Notes under the pieces: model-generated | The model's database searches: none | What the model was told of the DNA's origin: nothing | The model's input: only the letters and a program-made list of their open reading frames with translations | Made by a program: the position numbers and the translations under genes | Shown: in pieces, positions 24,378-34,279 of the stretch | Layout of the letters: every line of letters starts with the position of its first letter | Position numbering within the stretch: the stretch's first letter is position 1 | Assembly: GCA_002794735.1 (NCBI GenBank) | Contig: NBAZ01000053.1 | Location: forward strand, 1-47,056 | Direction of reading: 5' to 3' | Source: Pyrrhoderma lamaoense | Taxonomy: Eukaryota > Basidiomycota > Agaricomycetes > Hymenochaetales > Hymenochaetaceae | DNA length: 47,056 nt

Positions 24378-25668
24378 ATGTTCGAACTTGTCTCTGTTCT
24401 CACTGGATTAGTGCTTGCCGGAGCAGCGAGTGCTCAGCAAGCCGAATGGGGCCAGTGTGGGTATATCTATCATATTTAGTAAGAATTACTCTGAACCTGA
24501 GCTTGATTAGGCGGTGGAATTGGCTGGAGTGGAGGTATGTTTATCGTTTGTATGGAAATAGAATGAATACTCAACTTTTGACTTAGCAACCACTTGCGTT
24601 TCTGGGACCACATGTACTGTAATAAACGCTTATTACTCTCAGGTACATATCTGATGTCCCATTCCCATACTGAGCAGCTGGATGACTTCTCTCATATATT
24701 TAGTGTTTACCTGGTGCTGCCGCTCCAAGCACACCTGTATCGACAGTTGCACCGAGTTCGACCAGTGCCGGCTCATCTCCCACTGGTACCCCAATAGCCG
24801 GTGTAACGCTGTACCTTGCTGGGGACTCCACAACAGCACCGGATACAGGAACGGCCTATGCAGGCTGGGGCACGCAAATAGGAAAATATCTTAGTATTCC
24901 GGTTGTGAATGACGCCGTACCCGGATTGAGTTCACGGAGTTTTACCGATCAAGGCGACTGTATGTATGGTTTTATCCATTTTTCTTTTCACTTTAAGAAT
25001 ACAAGAGTATCGATATCTAACCAATTTTGTTTCCATATTAGTCCAAAAAATTATCAATGCTGTGAAGACTAACGACCTTGTTGTTATTGAATTTGGACAT
25101 AACGAAGGTGGTGGCCCAGAAGGAAACCCAAATCAGGGTGTGTGTCCAGGAACTGACCTCACAACAACATGCGACGAGTAAGTCCTCATGCTAGTGCATG
25201 AAGAAAATAACACTGATAAATTTGTAATTAGCAATGGAACGATTGTTTATACATATTTCAAGTGCGGGTTCTATGTTATCCACTCGTTGTCCAATGCTTA
25301 TTTCCCACAATTTAATAGATACATGGAAGATGCGATTAACTCGCTGAAAGCTAAGGGAGCTCAGATTGTGGTGGCCTCTCAAACCCCTGACAACCCATTC
25401 GTTGACACTAGCGGTGTCCCCATCTATGTTGGTTATGCTCAACAAGTCGCGGAGCAAACGAATGTTTCATATGTTGATCACTTCGACTTTATATTGAGAC
25501 AATACAAAGCTTTGGGGGCCACAACTGTGGATGGTTATTTCCCAATTGATGACATTCATACAAACTCAGTCGGCGCTGACGTTGTCGCACAAGCCTTTGT
25601 TCGTGGAGTACTCTGTGACGCAGGAAACCCGCTTGCACCTTATATTAAGAACTCTAATGTCTTGCCTG
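24378..25668 (+). CDS. Rhamnogalacturonan acetylesterase (CE12-type SGNH hydrolase) with N-terminal CBM1; 3' end unresolved
   Basis: A secreted plant-cell-wall enzyme that removes acetyl groups from rhamnogalacturonan in pectin. Exons are 24378-24456, 24511-24534, 24587-24642, 24704-24959, 25042-25177, 25232-25261 and 25319-25668, all in phase. The signal peptide is MFELVSVLTGLVLAGAASA. It is followed by a fungal cellulose-binding module (WGQCGGIGWSGATTC, then TTCTVINAYYSQC) and a Ser/Thr/Pro linker (STPVSTVAPSSTSAGSSPTG). The SGNH domain has block I LAGDSTTAPDTG, block III FGHNEGGGPEG and the catalytic Asp/His in IDDIHTNSVGAD. A perfect GTAAGT donor at 25669 leaves one base of a codon after VLPG, so at least one more short exon is expected. 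The downstream sequence from about 25881 belongs to a dispersed repeat, so the natural end may have been replaced. If the donor is not used, translation continues to a stop at 25760. Confidence 0.9.
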
Positions 25669-25880
25669 GTAAGTACTCAATTACATTGAAAGATCTCAAA
25701 TTTCATACTCAAATGCGTCAACACAAAAGCAACTTGTTCATAAGGGGGATGGTACTATAAAAAGTTCAATCAGGCTACATTATATATGGTTTCTCCCAAA
25801 TAAGGTGCTCTTGTTGAGTAGTACATGAACGAACTAGCATAGATCACGGAAAAATACAACTTTTATATACAACATTGTAG

Positions 25881-26340
25881 GACCAGCTAAGTGTTTGCCC
25901 GGTCGTAGTGCACTTTCTAGCTCGCCCGGAAAGTCCATTGCTACTACTTGGCGGCGCGCCTGGTTCATTTCTCATACTATTTAGCTTCACTTTCTGCTCT
26001 CACTCGAGGATAGGTTCGTTTATATAGCCCCCTCGTTTCTGATAGCTTAAACCCTTCGTCCAGTGGCATATAGCCATCTGGAAACCATCCTTTCCTTATT
26101 ATCTAACCTTTATCTCGCGTTTTGCTATATAAGCCTCCAGTTTTGAGGCCGTAGTGAATCAGTCGATTCTCAGTTAATCCCCTCGGTCCAATCTATCTAC
26201 CCCCCCCCCCCCGAAATAGCTCTCAGATAGTCGCCTATACTCTTTATCTAATACTCCGCTGCTTTATTAGGCTGCCCGGACGCGCTTGTAACGCTTTAAC
26301 CGTACTGCAAGTCGTCCGGGCGGACTGAAATACATACACT
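25881..26340. repeat. Dispersed repeat with short inverted ends (MITE-like), copy 1
   Basis: This stretch matches 35695-36090 in several blocks: TCGTAGTGC, GCACTTTCTA, the GATAGC..TAAAC block, the ATATA.CCAT.TG.AAAC block, CTTTATCTC, and CTGCTTT..AGGCT followed by ACTGCAAGTCG. Near its ends, CGCCCGGA (25923-25930) is inverted as TCCGGGCG (26314-26321). It has no coding capacity. This copy is the more CpG-rich and less decayed one. It lies directly after the last recognised exon of the acetylesterase. A C14-like run occurs near 26200-26213. Confidence 0.6.
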
Positions 26341-26924
26341 TCTATCTCAGGCTACAGTCTCGGTCGGGGCCTGTTCCATACGTTTCCACTGCTTTTACTG
26401 GTCTGTGCAGTCTCAGCTCGCCCCAAGGTCTCTATCTGTCTCTACGCTCCGGCCGAAGTCGAGTTACTCGCTTTTTAGCCCTCAAATCTGAGTTTGAGCA
26501 TTGTGTCTGGTGCAGGCAGACTCTAAACCCCAAGTCCTCGTCACTAAATACGACACAAAGGTCAAATTCTGACCAAAAGTTTAGTTTTCAACAATCCTCC
26601 CAGATGCGCTTCTGCTTACTTTCTAGCAGAGGATGATTCGAAATCGCGGCTATAGTTGCATTATCATATGTATTTCCCATTGATACAACCTTTTCCAAGC
26701 GAGTAAAAGCGCTCTCAAAGTAGCGAAAGGAGAAGCGTTACACTCATCTTCATTAATGGAAACGATGAAGGAGTAGAGTAGTGCGCTGATTTTCCTGTCC
26801 CGGATATAGGCAATCCATTCACATGTCGAAGAGCAGAAGAAATTCATTTATTGAGGTGATTATCAACTTGGAGAGGAAAGTATATGTAAATATGTAAATT
26901 TGCCCATCCTACAACTGGGCTTAA
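26341..26924. other. Intergenic region without a supported gene
   Basis: This segment lies between the dispersed repeat and the end of the Impact-like gene. It contains C/T-rich unique sequence and the presumed 3' UTR of the gene to its right. I see no coding or RNA signal. Confidence 0.6.
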
Positions 26925-27760
26925 TCATGAAGCAGCTAAAGAGGTTTTGACGGCAAAACACGAAGATCTAGATGCCCTTTGGGGAGCTGGCCTATCCAAG
27001 AACCCACCTTTTTGGAGGGCGGCCTTGGCTACCTGATTTATATGCTTGAAACGATCAGGTCCTAGTTGAGAACCTCCGAAATTTCTCGTTACGACCACCA
27101 AAACGTTCTTCATGTCCTTCGCTAACAATTAGATTGAAGATTCCAGAGAAAAGCCAAAAAAGGGGCAGAAAGACAGAGCGGTGGACAACATACAAGGAGT
27201 TGTAAGAGATCAGAAAGTTTGCCACCAGCGGCGGCCTCACCACAATCATCGCTTCCTAAAGCCCAAAACCAAAACGAATGAGATAGTATGAGCGCTGATA
27301 CAAGCTCCTAGAACTAGGTTGTTGACAAGCAAACAACTGATCTTGTTTGATTTTGATTCTATTTTACCTTGTTTGACTTCTCCATCCACATCACATCTCC
27401 AAGCGTTGATGGTAGGATGGGACGCCCGAGCTATTCGTTTATCTGTCATCAGGAACGAAAGGATGTTGGACACCTAGTAGTAAGAGAAGTTTAATTTATA
27501 CCTTCACAATCCTTCTTGCATGCTCCAAGAAGTTATATATGACTCTTAGCTTACCTCCGAGGGGTGTGTTAATCGACACGCTCGTCCAGCGAAAACACTC
27601 CTGCGATCGCTAAGAGATTCGGAGACGTGTATAGTCACACCATCAGGTAATGCAGACCGGATTTTTTAATTGCTGCAAGGCGGCTTTTTGCTCTGAGAAG
27701 TAGGGGCAACTGCTTCTTTACTGGATGACGAGTGGCATAGCAATGTATAGCGGATATTCG
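26925..27760 (-). CDS. Impact/UPF0029-domain protein, at least four exons; 5' end frame-shifted
   Basis: A small protein of the Impact N-terminal (YigZ/UPF0029, YIH1-related) fold; relatives modulate Gcn1/Gcn2 signalling or bind nucleic acid, but this one's role is unknown. Exons in order are upstream sequence to 27555, then 27473-27368, 27255-27194 and 27116-26925. They encode VTIHVSESLSDRRSVFAGRA, CRLTHPSE, VSNILSFLMTDKRIARASHP, INAWRCDVDGEV, SDDCGEAAAGGKLSDLLQLL and DMKNVLVVVTRNFGG with QLGPDRFKHINQVAK. The DDCGEAAAGG and GPDRFKHIN blocks are the family signature. Introns are canonical (GTAAGC/TAG, GTAAAA/TAG, GTATGT/AAG). Upstream of 27653 the frame reading LPLLLRAKSRLAAIKKSG fits the family but is one base out of phase with ALPDGVTIHV, so the 5' end is either mutated or mis-sequenced. 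The start codon is undetermined. Confidence 0.8.
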
Positions 27761-28108
27761 GTTTCTGAAAAGGAGCATGAAATATAGAAAGATCTGCGGC
27801 GCAGTCATGAAACTAGTAACTTCCTCATATAGATGATGACAAATATATAAAAACATATCTTAATCACTAGTAAATAAAACTAAGGATTATAGTAGTAACA
27901 CAGCCTTTTTTCGTCGTTTATTAGTTGCTCAACTTGGGCTGGTTTCCATCTAGTACTGTTTATCAAGTCTCATTATGGATAATTATAAACTGAAGAATAG
28001 TATAGCCTATAAACAATATGAATCAGATATGGAGTAAGAGCTTTCCTCTCATTGGGAAAACAAGCGTCTACCTAGATCTCACATAGAGAATGCCGAGAAC
28101 AAAACATA
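27761..28108. other. Short intergenic region
   Basis: AT-rich sequence upstream of the Impact-like gene. It may hold that gene's start and promoter. Nothing else is recognised. Confidence 0.5.
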
Positions 28109-28339
28109 TCAAGCACAGTCTTCTGTAATCTCTGCCGCTTCTATATCAGCATTATCGCCTTCGTCAACGACGTCAAAAATTATAGCCTTTGGCATATACT
28201 CTCGAACAATAGGCAACAGATCTGTATCAGACTTTAATGAAGCAGGACAAGTTGTTGCTGTCACATGCAGTACACTAGTGACTATCGATATAGCAAGTGA
28301 TCCCGGAAGCCAGAGAAGAGGCGACGAGTGTAAAGACAT
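28109..28339 (-). CDS. Possible small secreted protein, 76 aa
   Basis: The frame begins MSLHSSPLLWLPGSLAISIV and has a hydrophobic, signal-peptide-like first 28 residues. An acidic mature part follows (TCPASLKSDTDLLPIVREYM, then a DEGDNADIEAAEITEDC tail) with just two cysteines, one near each end. The open frame extends upstream of this ATG, but the preceding residues do not look like protein. No family is recognised. It lies at the edge of a repeat-rich region, a place where effector-like genes often sit. It may also be spurious. Confidence 0.35.
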   Translation of the reverse strand: MSLHSSPLLWLPGSLAISIVTSVLHVTATTCPASLKSDTDLLPIVREYMPKAIIFDVVDEGDNADIEAAEITEDCA

Positions 28340-28799
28340 CGTAAAAAGTCTTGTATTGAATAGATCTATTAATGATTGAATGAAATAACCCCTTATAAGC
28401 ACACGAGATTGATACAGAGGTGCATCAGTTGTGCCATAACAGAGAGCTTCGGATGCTCCCTGATGAAGAGAGAAAAGATACAAGGATTTCCAACGCGCAA
28501 TTAAGCAGATAGTAACACACTATGATACTCGTTGCTTTGCGAAATACGAAATACTAGTCCAAGTATATCCCTTTTTCTCAATTCCCAAATGAAACAGGCA
28601 TACTAATTAAGAGACCACTTTAAGATACGTGTAGCGTTGGATGACGATACATGAAGAATGTAAAGACCACCAAAAGCTCCATCAGAAAACCAAAAGTAGA
28701 TGAAAGCTGGTAGAGGCGAGAGGCAAACAAGTTTTGCTGTCATTACGGGCGTGGAAGTTATTGGTCGGGATAAACCTTTGGAAAACGCGTGCCCATCAT

Positions 28800-29265
28800 A
28801 TAGTTAAATCTACAATGATAACAGACAGTTATGCAAAGGTCCCACTTCTTCTGTTCCACGACATTGTTGGATACGTTTGAAAGCATGCTAGCTCAATGAT
28901 ATAGTTTCACCATATCCAATACCCTGTACGCAAAGGCCGGGTACATGCTAATGAAGCTATAGGACATTTATACGAACGAGTCCCTTAAATATGCTCCACT
29001 CATGAGGGCGTCATCAACACTGCCCACAGCGAGATGAGCCAATAAGGTAGTTTTGATGTATCTGATCATACATCTTGGTTCGTTGAAACCTCTTCCTTCA
29101 CCTGACTCACCGCACGAAAATTGGGTCAGCACGTCCGATTTTAGATCGGATCACAGGTATTCTGTTCGTAAGGCAAAGTGGCTCTGGAGCGAATGCTCTG
29201 AAACGACCAGAGCTTGGCAGACTGAGTTATACTCTAGAATGCAAGCTCAGTAGAATATCTGACAA
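28800..29265 (+). pseudogene. JmjC-like C-terminal fragment, relic copy a
   Basis: Degenerate copy of the C-terminal part of the JmjC-like gene at 31163-31640. Matching pieces include the region around TDSYAK, the stretch GYMLMKL, and YLIIHLGSLKPLPSPDSPHE followed by NWVSTSDFRSDHRYSVRKAK and WLWS. Frameshifts and stops break it throughout, and no start is present. It is part of a three-copy set (a, b, c). Confidence 0.6.
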
Positions 29266-29329
29266 AATACACTCCAACTTCCGGAGACGCAGTTAAAAAA
29301 ACTGGAGATCGCTTGCTTATGTGGAGGAC

Positions 29330-29890
29330 AAGCGAAACATAGAGCAAACAGCTATGCGAAGGGTCACATTTCTTCTGCTCCACAACATGTACCCAGACTT
29401 GCTGGATACTTTGGGCACAGAGATATAGATACTCAGTATCTAATACCGAGTATCCGCGTCTGGGTACATGTTAATGAAGCTACTCGATGCATATACCAAT
29501 GAATCCATTAAGTATGCAACACTTGTAAGGGCATCATCAACACTGTGGGCCGATAAGGCTATTTCACTGTATTTGATTATACACTTGACCAGTTGAGACC
29601 TCTGATTTCTCCAGACTCACCTCATGAGGACTGGGTTGGCTCGGCTGATTTCAAATCGGACTACAGGCATGCCGTTAAGAAGGCAAAGTGGCTCTGGAGT
29701 CGAATGGTCTGAGCTGGTCAAACTGAGTTATGCATTGGAATGCAAGCTCAGTAGAATCTGTGACTAGAGATAGATTGCTTATGTGGAGGGCAAGCGAAAC
29801 ATAGGGCGAACTCGGGAATGACGTTGGATGAGGAGGAAAAGATAATATCAAGTCATGCATATCAGTCTTAGTTAAGTAGTTCGCCAAGTA
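29330..29890 (+). pseudogene. JmjC-like C-terminal fragment, relic copy b
   Basis: Second degenerate copy, parallel to 28800-29265 and to 31163-31810. It retains recognisable DNA for HFFCST, the GYMLMKLLDAYTNESIKYAT block and SPDSPHEDWVGSADF, then AKWLWS. A different sequence replaces the segment before the GYM block (29420-29460). Its tail, from GATGAGGAGGA to the TTAGTTA block, also matches the tail after copy c, so the duplicated unit includes 3' flank. It is not translatable as one frame. Confidence 0.6.
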
Positions 29891-29989
29891 TATGTAATAA
29901 AAAAGCCAAACACAGGTTATGTCGATCGTTGACTGTCGTGGGTACACTTCTCTTGTCAAATATAATCATGCGTTAGAAAGTAAAGACCT

Positions 29990-30600
29990 TCAACTAGTAC
30001 TTACACCAAAACCGAACGTCTGGAGGACCAGTATAACAGTACTGCTTCTGATGAAGCCTTTGTCAAAGTCCGAGCTGATCCTATACCGTTGGCGCGGAGA
30101 TGGATTCGTTGGTTGCTGCACACAAAATTGTAATGGAGGAGGCATATGCGAATGTTCGTGAGCTTTATAGCTCTGCTATCCTCGTTGAAGAATTATGAAG
30201 ACAACTCGGCGAGCTTGATAATACGATACCTGATGTAGAGTCTGCTATTCTTGTGCTCGAGCCCAAAGAAACCACAGAGAAGGCTGAGGATGTGGAACGT
30301 CAAGCCCAACATCAGCTGGGTGAAGCAAAAGCGGGATCAGAGCATGCTGCGATTGAGGCGAAGAAAGGTGAATAACATGCCCAAGATGCTATCAAACAGT
30401 CGGAAAACGTGAAAGACACACTTTCTGCAAGCTTGAAGGTTCTGGGAGATGAACTTGCGGCTGCTATCGCGCCCTCATGACGTGGCGATCTTCTGGCGCT
30501 AGGGAAACTGGAAAATGAAGAAAATGAAGAAAATGAAGAAAATGAAGAATCTCTAGCAGAAGAACTCTTGACTGAGATTATCGATTGGCCAAGGAACTCG
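29990..30600 (+). pseudogene. Coiled-coil gene relic, copy 1
   Basis: About 600 bp that matches 31970-32580 closely. The frame reads as a long Ala/Glu/Lys/Leu coiled coil: LGELDNTIPDVESAIL, HQLGEAKAGSEHAAIEAKKG, VKDTLSASLKVLGDELAAAI. In-frame TAA (GE*HAQ) and TGA (APS*RGD) codons look like C-to-T changes of CAA and CGA and are shared with copy 2. A 9-bp GAAAATGAA unit is repeated four times near 30511-30547, against two in copy 2. It lies just before the JmjC-like sequence and may once have been fused to it. Confidence 0.6.
30511..30547 (+). repeat. 9-bp tandem repeat (GAAAATGAA x4)
   Basis: Four consecutive 9-bp units encode an acidic ENE-type repeat. The homologous position in the second coiled-coil copy (about 32499-32516) has only two units, so the array changed length after the duplication. 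Confidence 0.8.
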
Positions 30601-31640
30601 CGGTATGTAATTGATGCATCCCTCAAACCTGCAATTGATAAAGAAGGGAAACCCTTATGCTTCACAGCCTTGGATTGGGATAATACATCAAATTGTCGTA
30701 AATTTGCCTACAATATTCTCAACATCTCATGTGCGAACGACATAACGTCAAGGTAGTGATATAATTATTTGTTATATCTATGATTCTCATACTTGTGCTC
30801 AGTGATTTGGATGATGTCTCTCGGTACACTCTGTCGGAAGCACTGGACTATTCGTGCGAAACTAAAGCAACCTTCACTGAACTAGCTACCTCATGGGAAA
30901 TCGCCGGGAGCTGTGGAGCGTGGTCCTCTTGGCATATCGATGCTGCTGGTTATGCAACTGAGGTCAGAATGGAGTTCGGTGAAAAGCTATAGGTTTTTCC
31001 AAAGGATAAGGATGCGCAACCTGCTCTAAAAGGAGACACTGGACAAGATAGGTTGAAAGTATATGGTCTTGTTTTGAAGAAAGGGGATATATTGTATGTG
31101 TTACATCTGATTTAACATACAAGTGGTAACGACTCTAACATATTTTTTTATTTCCCAGGTACATGCGACCTAACCAAGACCATTTTGTTGTTTCCTTGAC
31201 GGATAGTTACGCAAAGGGTTACCACTTCTTTTACTCCACAATGTTAATGGATACGTTCAAGAGCATGCTATCTCAGCGCTATGACTGCATTGTTTCAAAT
31301 ACTGAGCATCCAAAGTCGGGTTACATGCTTATAAAACTTCTGGATGCGTATACAAACGATGCGGTGAAATACTATCGAACTCCTTCTGCTCACACGAAAC
31401 CGCCCACTGCGAGTTTGACAGATAAGGCGATCCTTATCTACCTCATATTGTATCTCAAACCACTGGCGCCTTGTCTTTCTCCCGACTCCCCTCATGAAAA
31501 ATGGGTTGGTATGGCTGAATTCGATAGTGATTACGCGCATGCTCTTGGTAAGGCAAATTTGCTCTGGACTCAGATGGAAGCTCGCGATCCCACATATACA
31601 GGCTCTTTCATGCTTTGGAAAGGAGGCTAACCAGAATGAG
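30600..31640 (+). pseudogene. JmjC-like (cupin-fold) domain gene, most complete copy (c), interrupted
   Basis: A basidiomycete JmjC-type domain, a family of Fe(II)/2-oxoglutarate-dependent oxygenases that includes histone demethylases. The N-terminal part gives DWDNTSNCRKFAYNILN, SDLDDVSRYTLSEALDYSCE and SWEIAGSCGAWSSWHIDAAG, where WHID would be the metal-binding HxD. The later exon (from about 31163) gives MRPNQDHFVVSLTDSYAKGY, HFFYSTMLMDTFKSMLSQRY and NTEHPKSGYMLIKLLDAYTN, with the His of GYHFF as candidate distal ligand. A TAG follows GEKL near 30990, and no start is evident. An intron from about 31100 to 31160 (TTTCCCAG acceptor) may join the two parts. I judge it a pseudogene or heavily decayed gene. 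The family assignment rests on the HxD context and the MRP..HFV motif. Confidence 0.6.
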
Positions 31641-31969
31641 TAATGAAATTCATGATATCTTTTCGGCCTCGGGGCAGAGAAAGGTAATGATACATTGCTT
31701 ATGCGGGTCAGGAGAGAAACACTCTTCGATATCCAAAATGACATTGGATGAGGAGGAGGAGATCATCAAAGCTTATACATCTCAATATTAGTTAGTTACA
31801 TAGTCAGCCAAATTTTTCTGTATAGTACTCTACTTTGATGCACACTGAATATAGGCATCTTTTATGTGTTATATGAATCTAATGTGATGACACGCTGTGA
31901 CGCGTTGTTACGCCACGGCGTCCATGGGTAACCTCGCGTTCTACACTCTGAGCTTTCTTAGTTCAACTT

Positions 31970-32580
31970 ACGCACCAAAACCAGAATGTCTGGAGGAACA
32001 GTATACTAGTACTGCTTCCGCGGCGGTAACAGTCCAGCAAGAAGTCCTTGTGAAAGCTCGAGCTGATCTTGATACGTTGGCGCGGAGATGGATTCGTTGG
32101 TTGTAGCACACATGGTCGTGATGGAGGAGGCATGTGCGAATAATTGTGAGCTTTGTATCTCTGCTATCCTCGCTGAAGAATTATCAAGACAACTCGGCGA
32201 GCTTGCTAACACGATGTCTGATGTAGAGGCTGCTATTCTTGGGCTCGAGCTCAAAGAAATCGCAGAGAAGGCTGAGGATGTGGAACGTCAAGCGTAACAT
32301 CAGCTGGGTGAAGCAAAAGCGGGATCAGAGCATGCTGCGATTGAGGCGAAGAAAGGTGAATAACATGCCCAAGATGTTATCAAACAGTCGGAAATCGTGA
32401 AAGACACGCTTTCTGCAAGCTTGAAGGTTCTGGGAGATGAACTTGCGGCTGCTATCGCGCCCTCATGACGTGGCGATTTTCTGGTGCTAGGGAAACTGGA
32501 AAATGAAGAAAATGAAGAATCTCAAGCAGATTAACTCTTGGCTGAGATTTCCGATTGGCCAAGGAACTCGCGGTATGTAT
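31970..32580 (+). pseudogene. Coiled-coil gene relic, copy 2
   Basis: Close copy of 29990-30600. It retains a longer readable N-terminal part: VTVQQEVLVKARADLDTLAR then RWIRW, and HMVVMEEACANNCELCISAI, LAEELSRQLGELANTMSDVE. It carries the same TAA and TGA interruptions as copy 1, plus private ones (RQA*HQ from CAA, and a TAA near 32531). Homology to copy 1 ends at AACTCGCGGTATGT, which looks like a splice donor, after which the two loci diverge. Confidence 0.6.
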
Positions 32581-32639
32581 TTCGTCTTTCCTTGAAGAGA
32601 TAGATCTTATTGCTCACAGCCTCTGTACGGCCAATAAAG

Positions 32640-34265
32640 GGGTTGCACTTAAAAGGTTGACACTGTTGAAGAGAACCATGGTCGTCTTTTGCAAGAAGCG
32701 CTCCAAGAAGCTAAGGTGGGTTGGTCAGATTCAGGAAAGTACAGACTTTTCTGATAACTATTTAGACCGAAGCAAACGATACTTACGCTCAAGATATCTA
32801 TTCAATTCGGTTCCAGTCTCAACAGGTGGTTGGACAACACAACACTGCTCAGAAGTCTTATATTGGAGAACTCATGAAAGAGTATGAAGATACCCTTGAT
32901 TTGAAGATCAAGACATTAGCATCTCCCAGGCGCTACGCAAGTTGTTCTGACAAAGGCCAAGGCAGCTCTTGCTTCTTTTGTATCGGAAATCGAATCACTC
33001 AAGAAGCAACTCGTAGAGAAAGTCGCAGAAAACATCAGTGCTTCATCTGCATCCGAGGTACTTCAACTGATGCATAGACTATCTTCTGCGGGCGATGAAA
33101 CAGTAGCGCTCAAAGAGGTTCTTAATGCACAGCATGAACGGGTCGTTACTGGTCTGCGTGTGGTCTACAGGTTGTGGGATTCAAATGTCTTGAAGCAGTT
33201 AACGAAGAGAAAGACGACACGATTCCTCGGTATGTGAAACTTTTATGGCTCTTCGTCAAATCACATTCCCCAAACTTGGCATACCTCTTTTCCGTATCCT
33301 CTTCAACTTCAATTGTAGGAGTCCCACACTATCCCTCCTTTCTCTTTTATTCTCTCCATATACATTCCATTCTCAACTTGCATACATCACGAACAATATT
33401 TGCATTTCTCATCTCATGCTGTAACTGTCGTGCATCATCTTTATACATGTTATCTCATGTGTTTGTCTTCATTTCTTTTCGCCTCCATACATTGTACATG
33501 TAACATGCCTTGACAATATTGATTCTTCAACTCGTTATCCAACTTTCTATCTTTTAATGAATCATTTTCATCAATTCTTCGCCCTTTTCGTATCTGTACG
33601 AGAGAAAGAGTGTTATCTAACTCGTGAGCTTGTTCTTTCGCTATCTTTTTTCAGGTTGAAGGAAGACATCACACACCTAATAGATCAGCGCGAAAAATAC
33701 AAAACAAGACAAGCTACAGCCTTCAAGAACAAGAAAAAAAAGGGAGGGGGCGATGAAGAAATCAGACTGTTTCGGTTTTCGCTAAATGTATCATTCTGGT
33801 TAACTCCATCCACAAGTTTTCATGCATGTACCCCTCACGACAATCTTCTTCTGATGGCACTACACACGTTGTTTTCCTTTCACGTTATTCTCTTACCCTT
33901 TCTTCCTCTTTTACCTTATTTTTTATCTCTTTATCGATTGATTTCAGAGGTCACTGGTTTCTCTGCTGATATTCACTCTCCTTTGGACAACTCATTCCTT
34001 ACCGCCAATCCAAATGTTTCCCTTTTCTTTATACCCCATTCTAACACTGTATCTATCACATTCTCACAGCTTTTCTTTCTCGTCTATGGGATCCCTTATC
34101 AACCAATGTTTCGAGTTTTTTTTTTGGATATCACTCAATGCCGACTACCTTTTCTTTCTTGGAAAGGGGAGTGTGAGAGAGATGCAGGCTTACTGGTGCA
34201 CAACGTACATTGACTGCTCTTCTAGAATCGGGAGATCGATCCAGTGTGGGACCGGCGAAGTAGAT
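32640..34265 (+). pseudogene. Tandem coiled-coil unit A
   Basis: First of two tandem units. Spliced reading would give ENHGRLLQEALQEAK, then (after GTGGGT...TTTAG) TEANDTYAQDIYSIRFQSQQ, KSYIGELMKEYEDTLDLKIK and LASFVSEIESLKKQLVEKVA, ENISASSASEVLQL, GDETVALKEVLNAQHE. After a GTATGTGAAAC donor at 33229 and a TTTTTTCAG acceptor near 33654 comes LKEDITHLIDQREKYKTRQA. This is a long charged coiled coil with no recognised catalytic domain. A TGA-type break and a 425-bp intron-like insert make a functional product doubtful. Confidence 0.55.
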
Positions 34266-34279
34266 AGCTAATCGTAGTG

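Noticed and set aside
32000..32254. Minus-strand frame opposite coiled-coil copy 2
   Set aside because: It is the complement of an Ala/Glu-rich coiled coil, which yields open antisense frames automatically.
33557..34213. 218-codon plus-strand frame in tandem unit A
   Set aside because: Mostly Phe/Leu/Ser from T-rich DNA; only the part LKEDITHLIDQREKYK looks coding and belongs to the coiled-coil relic.
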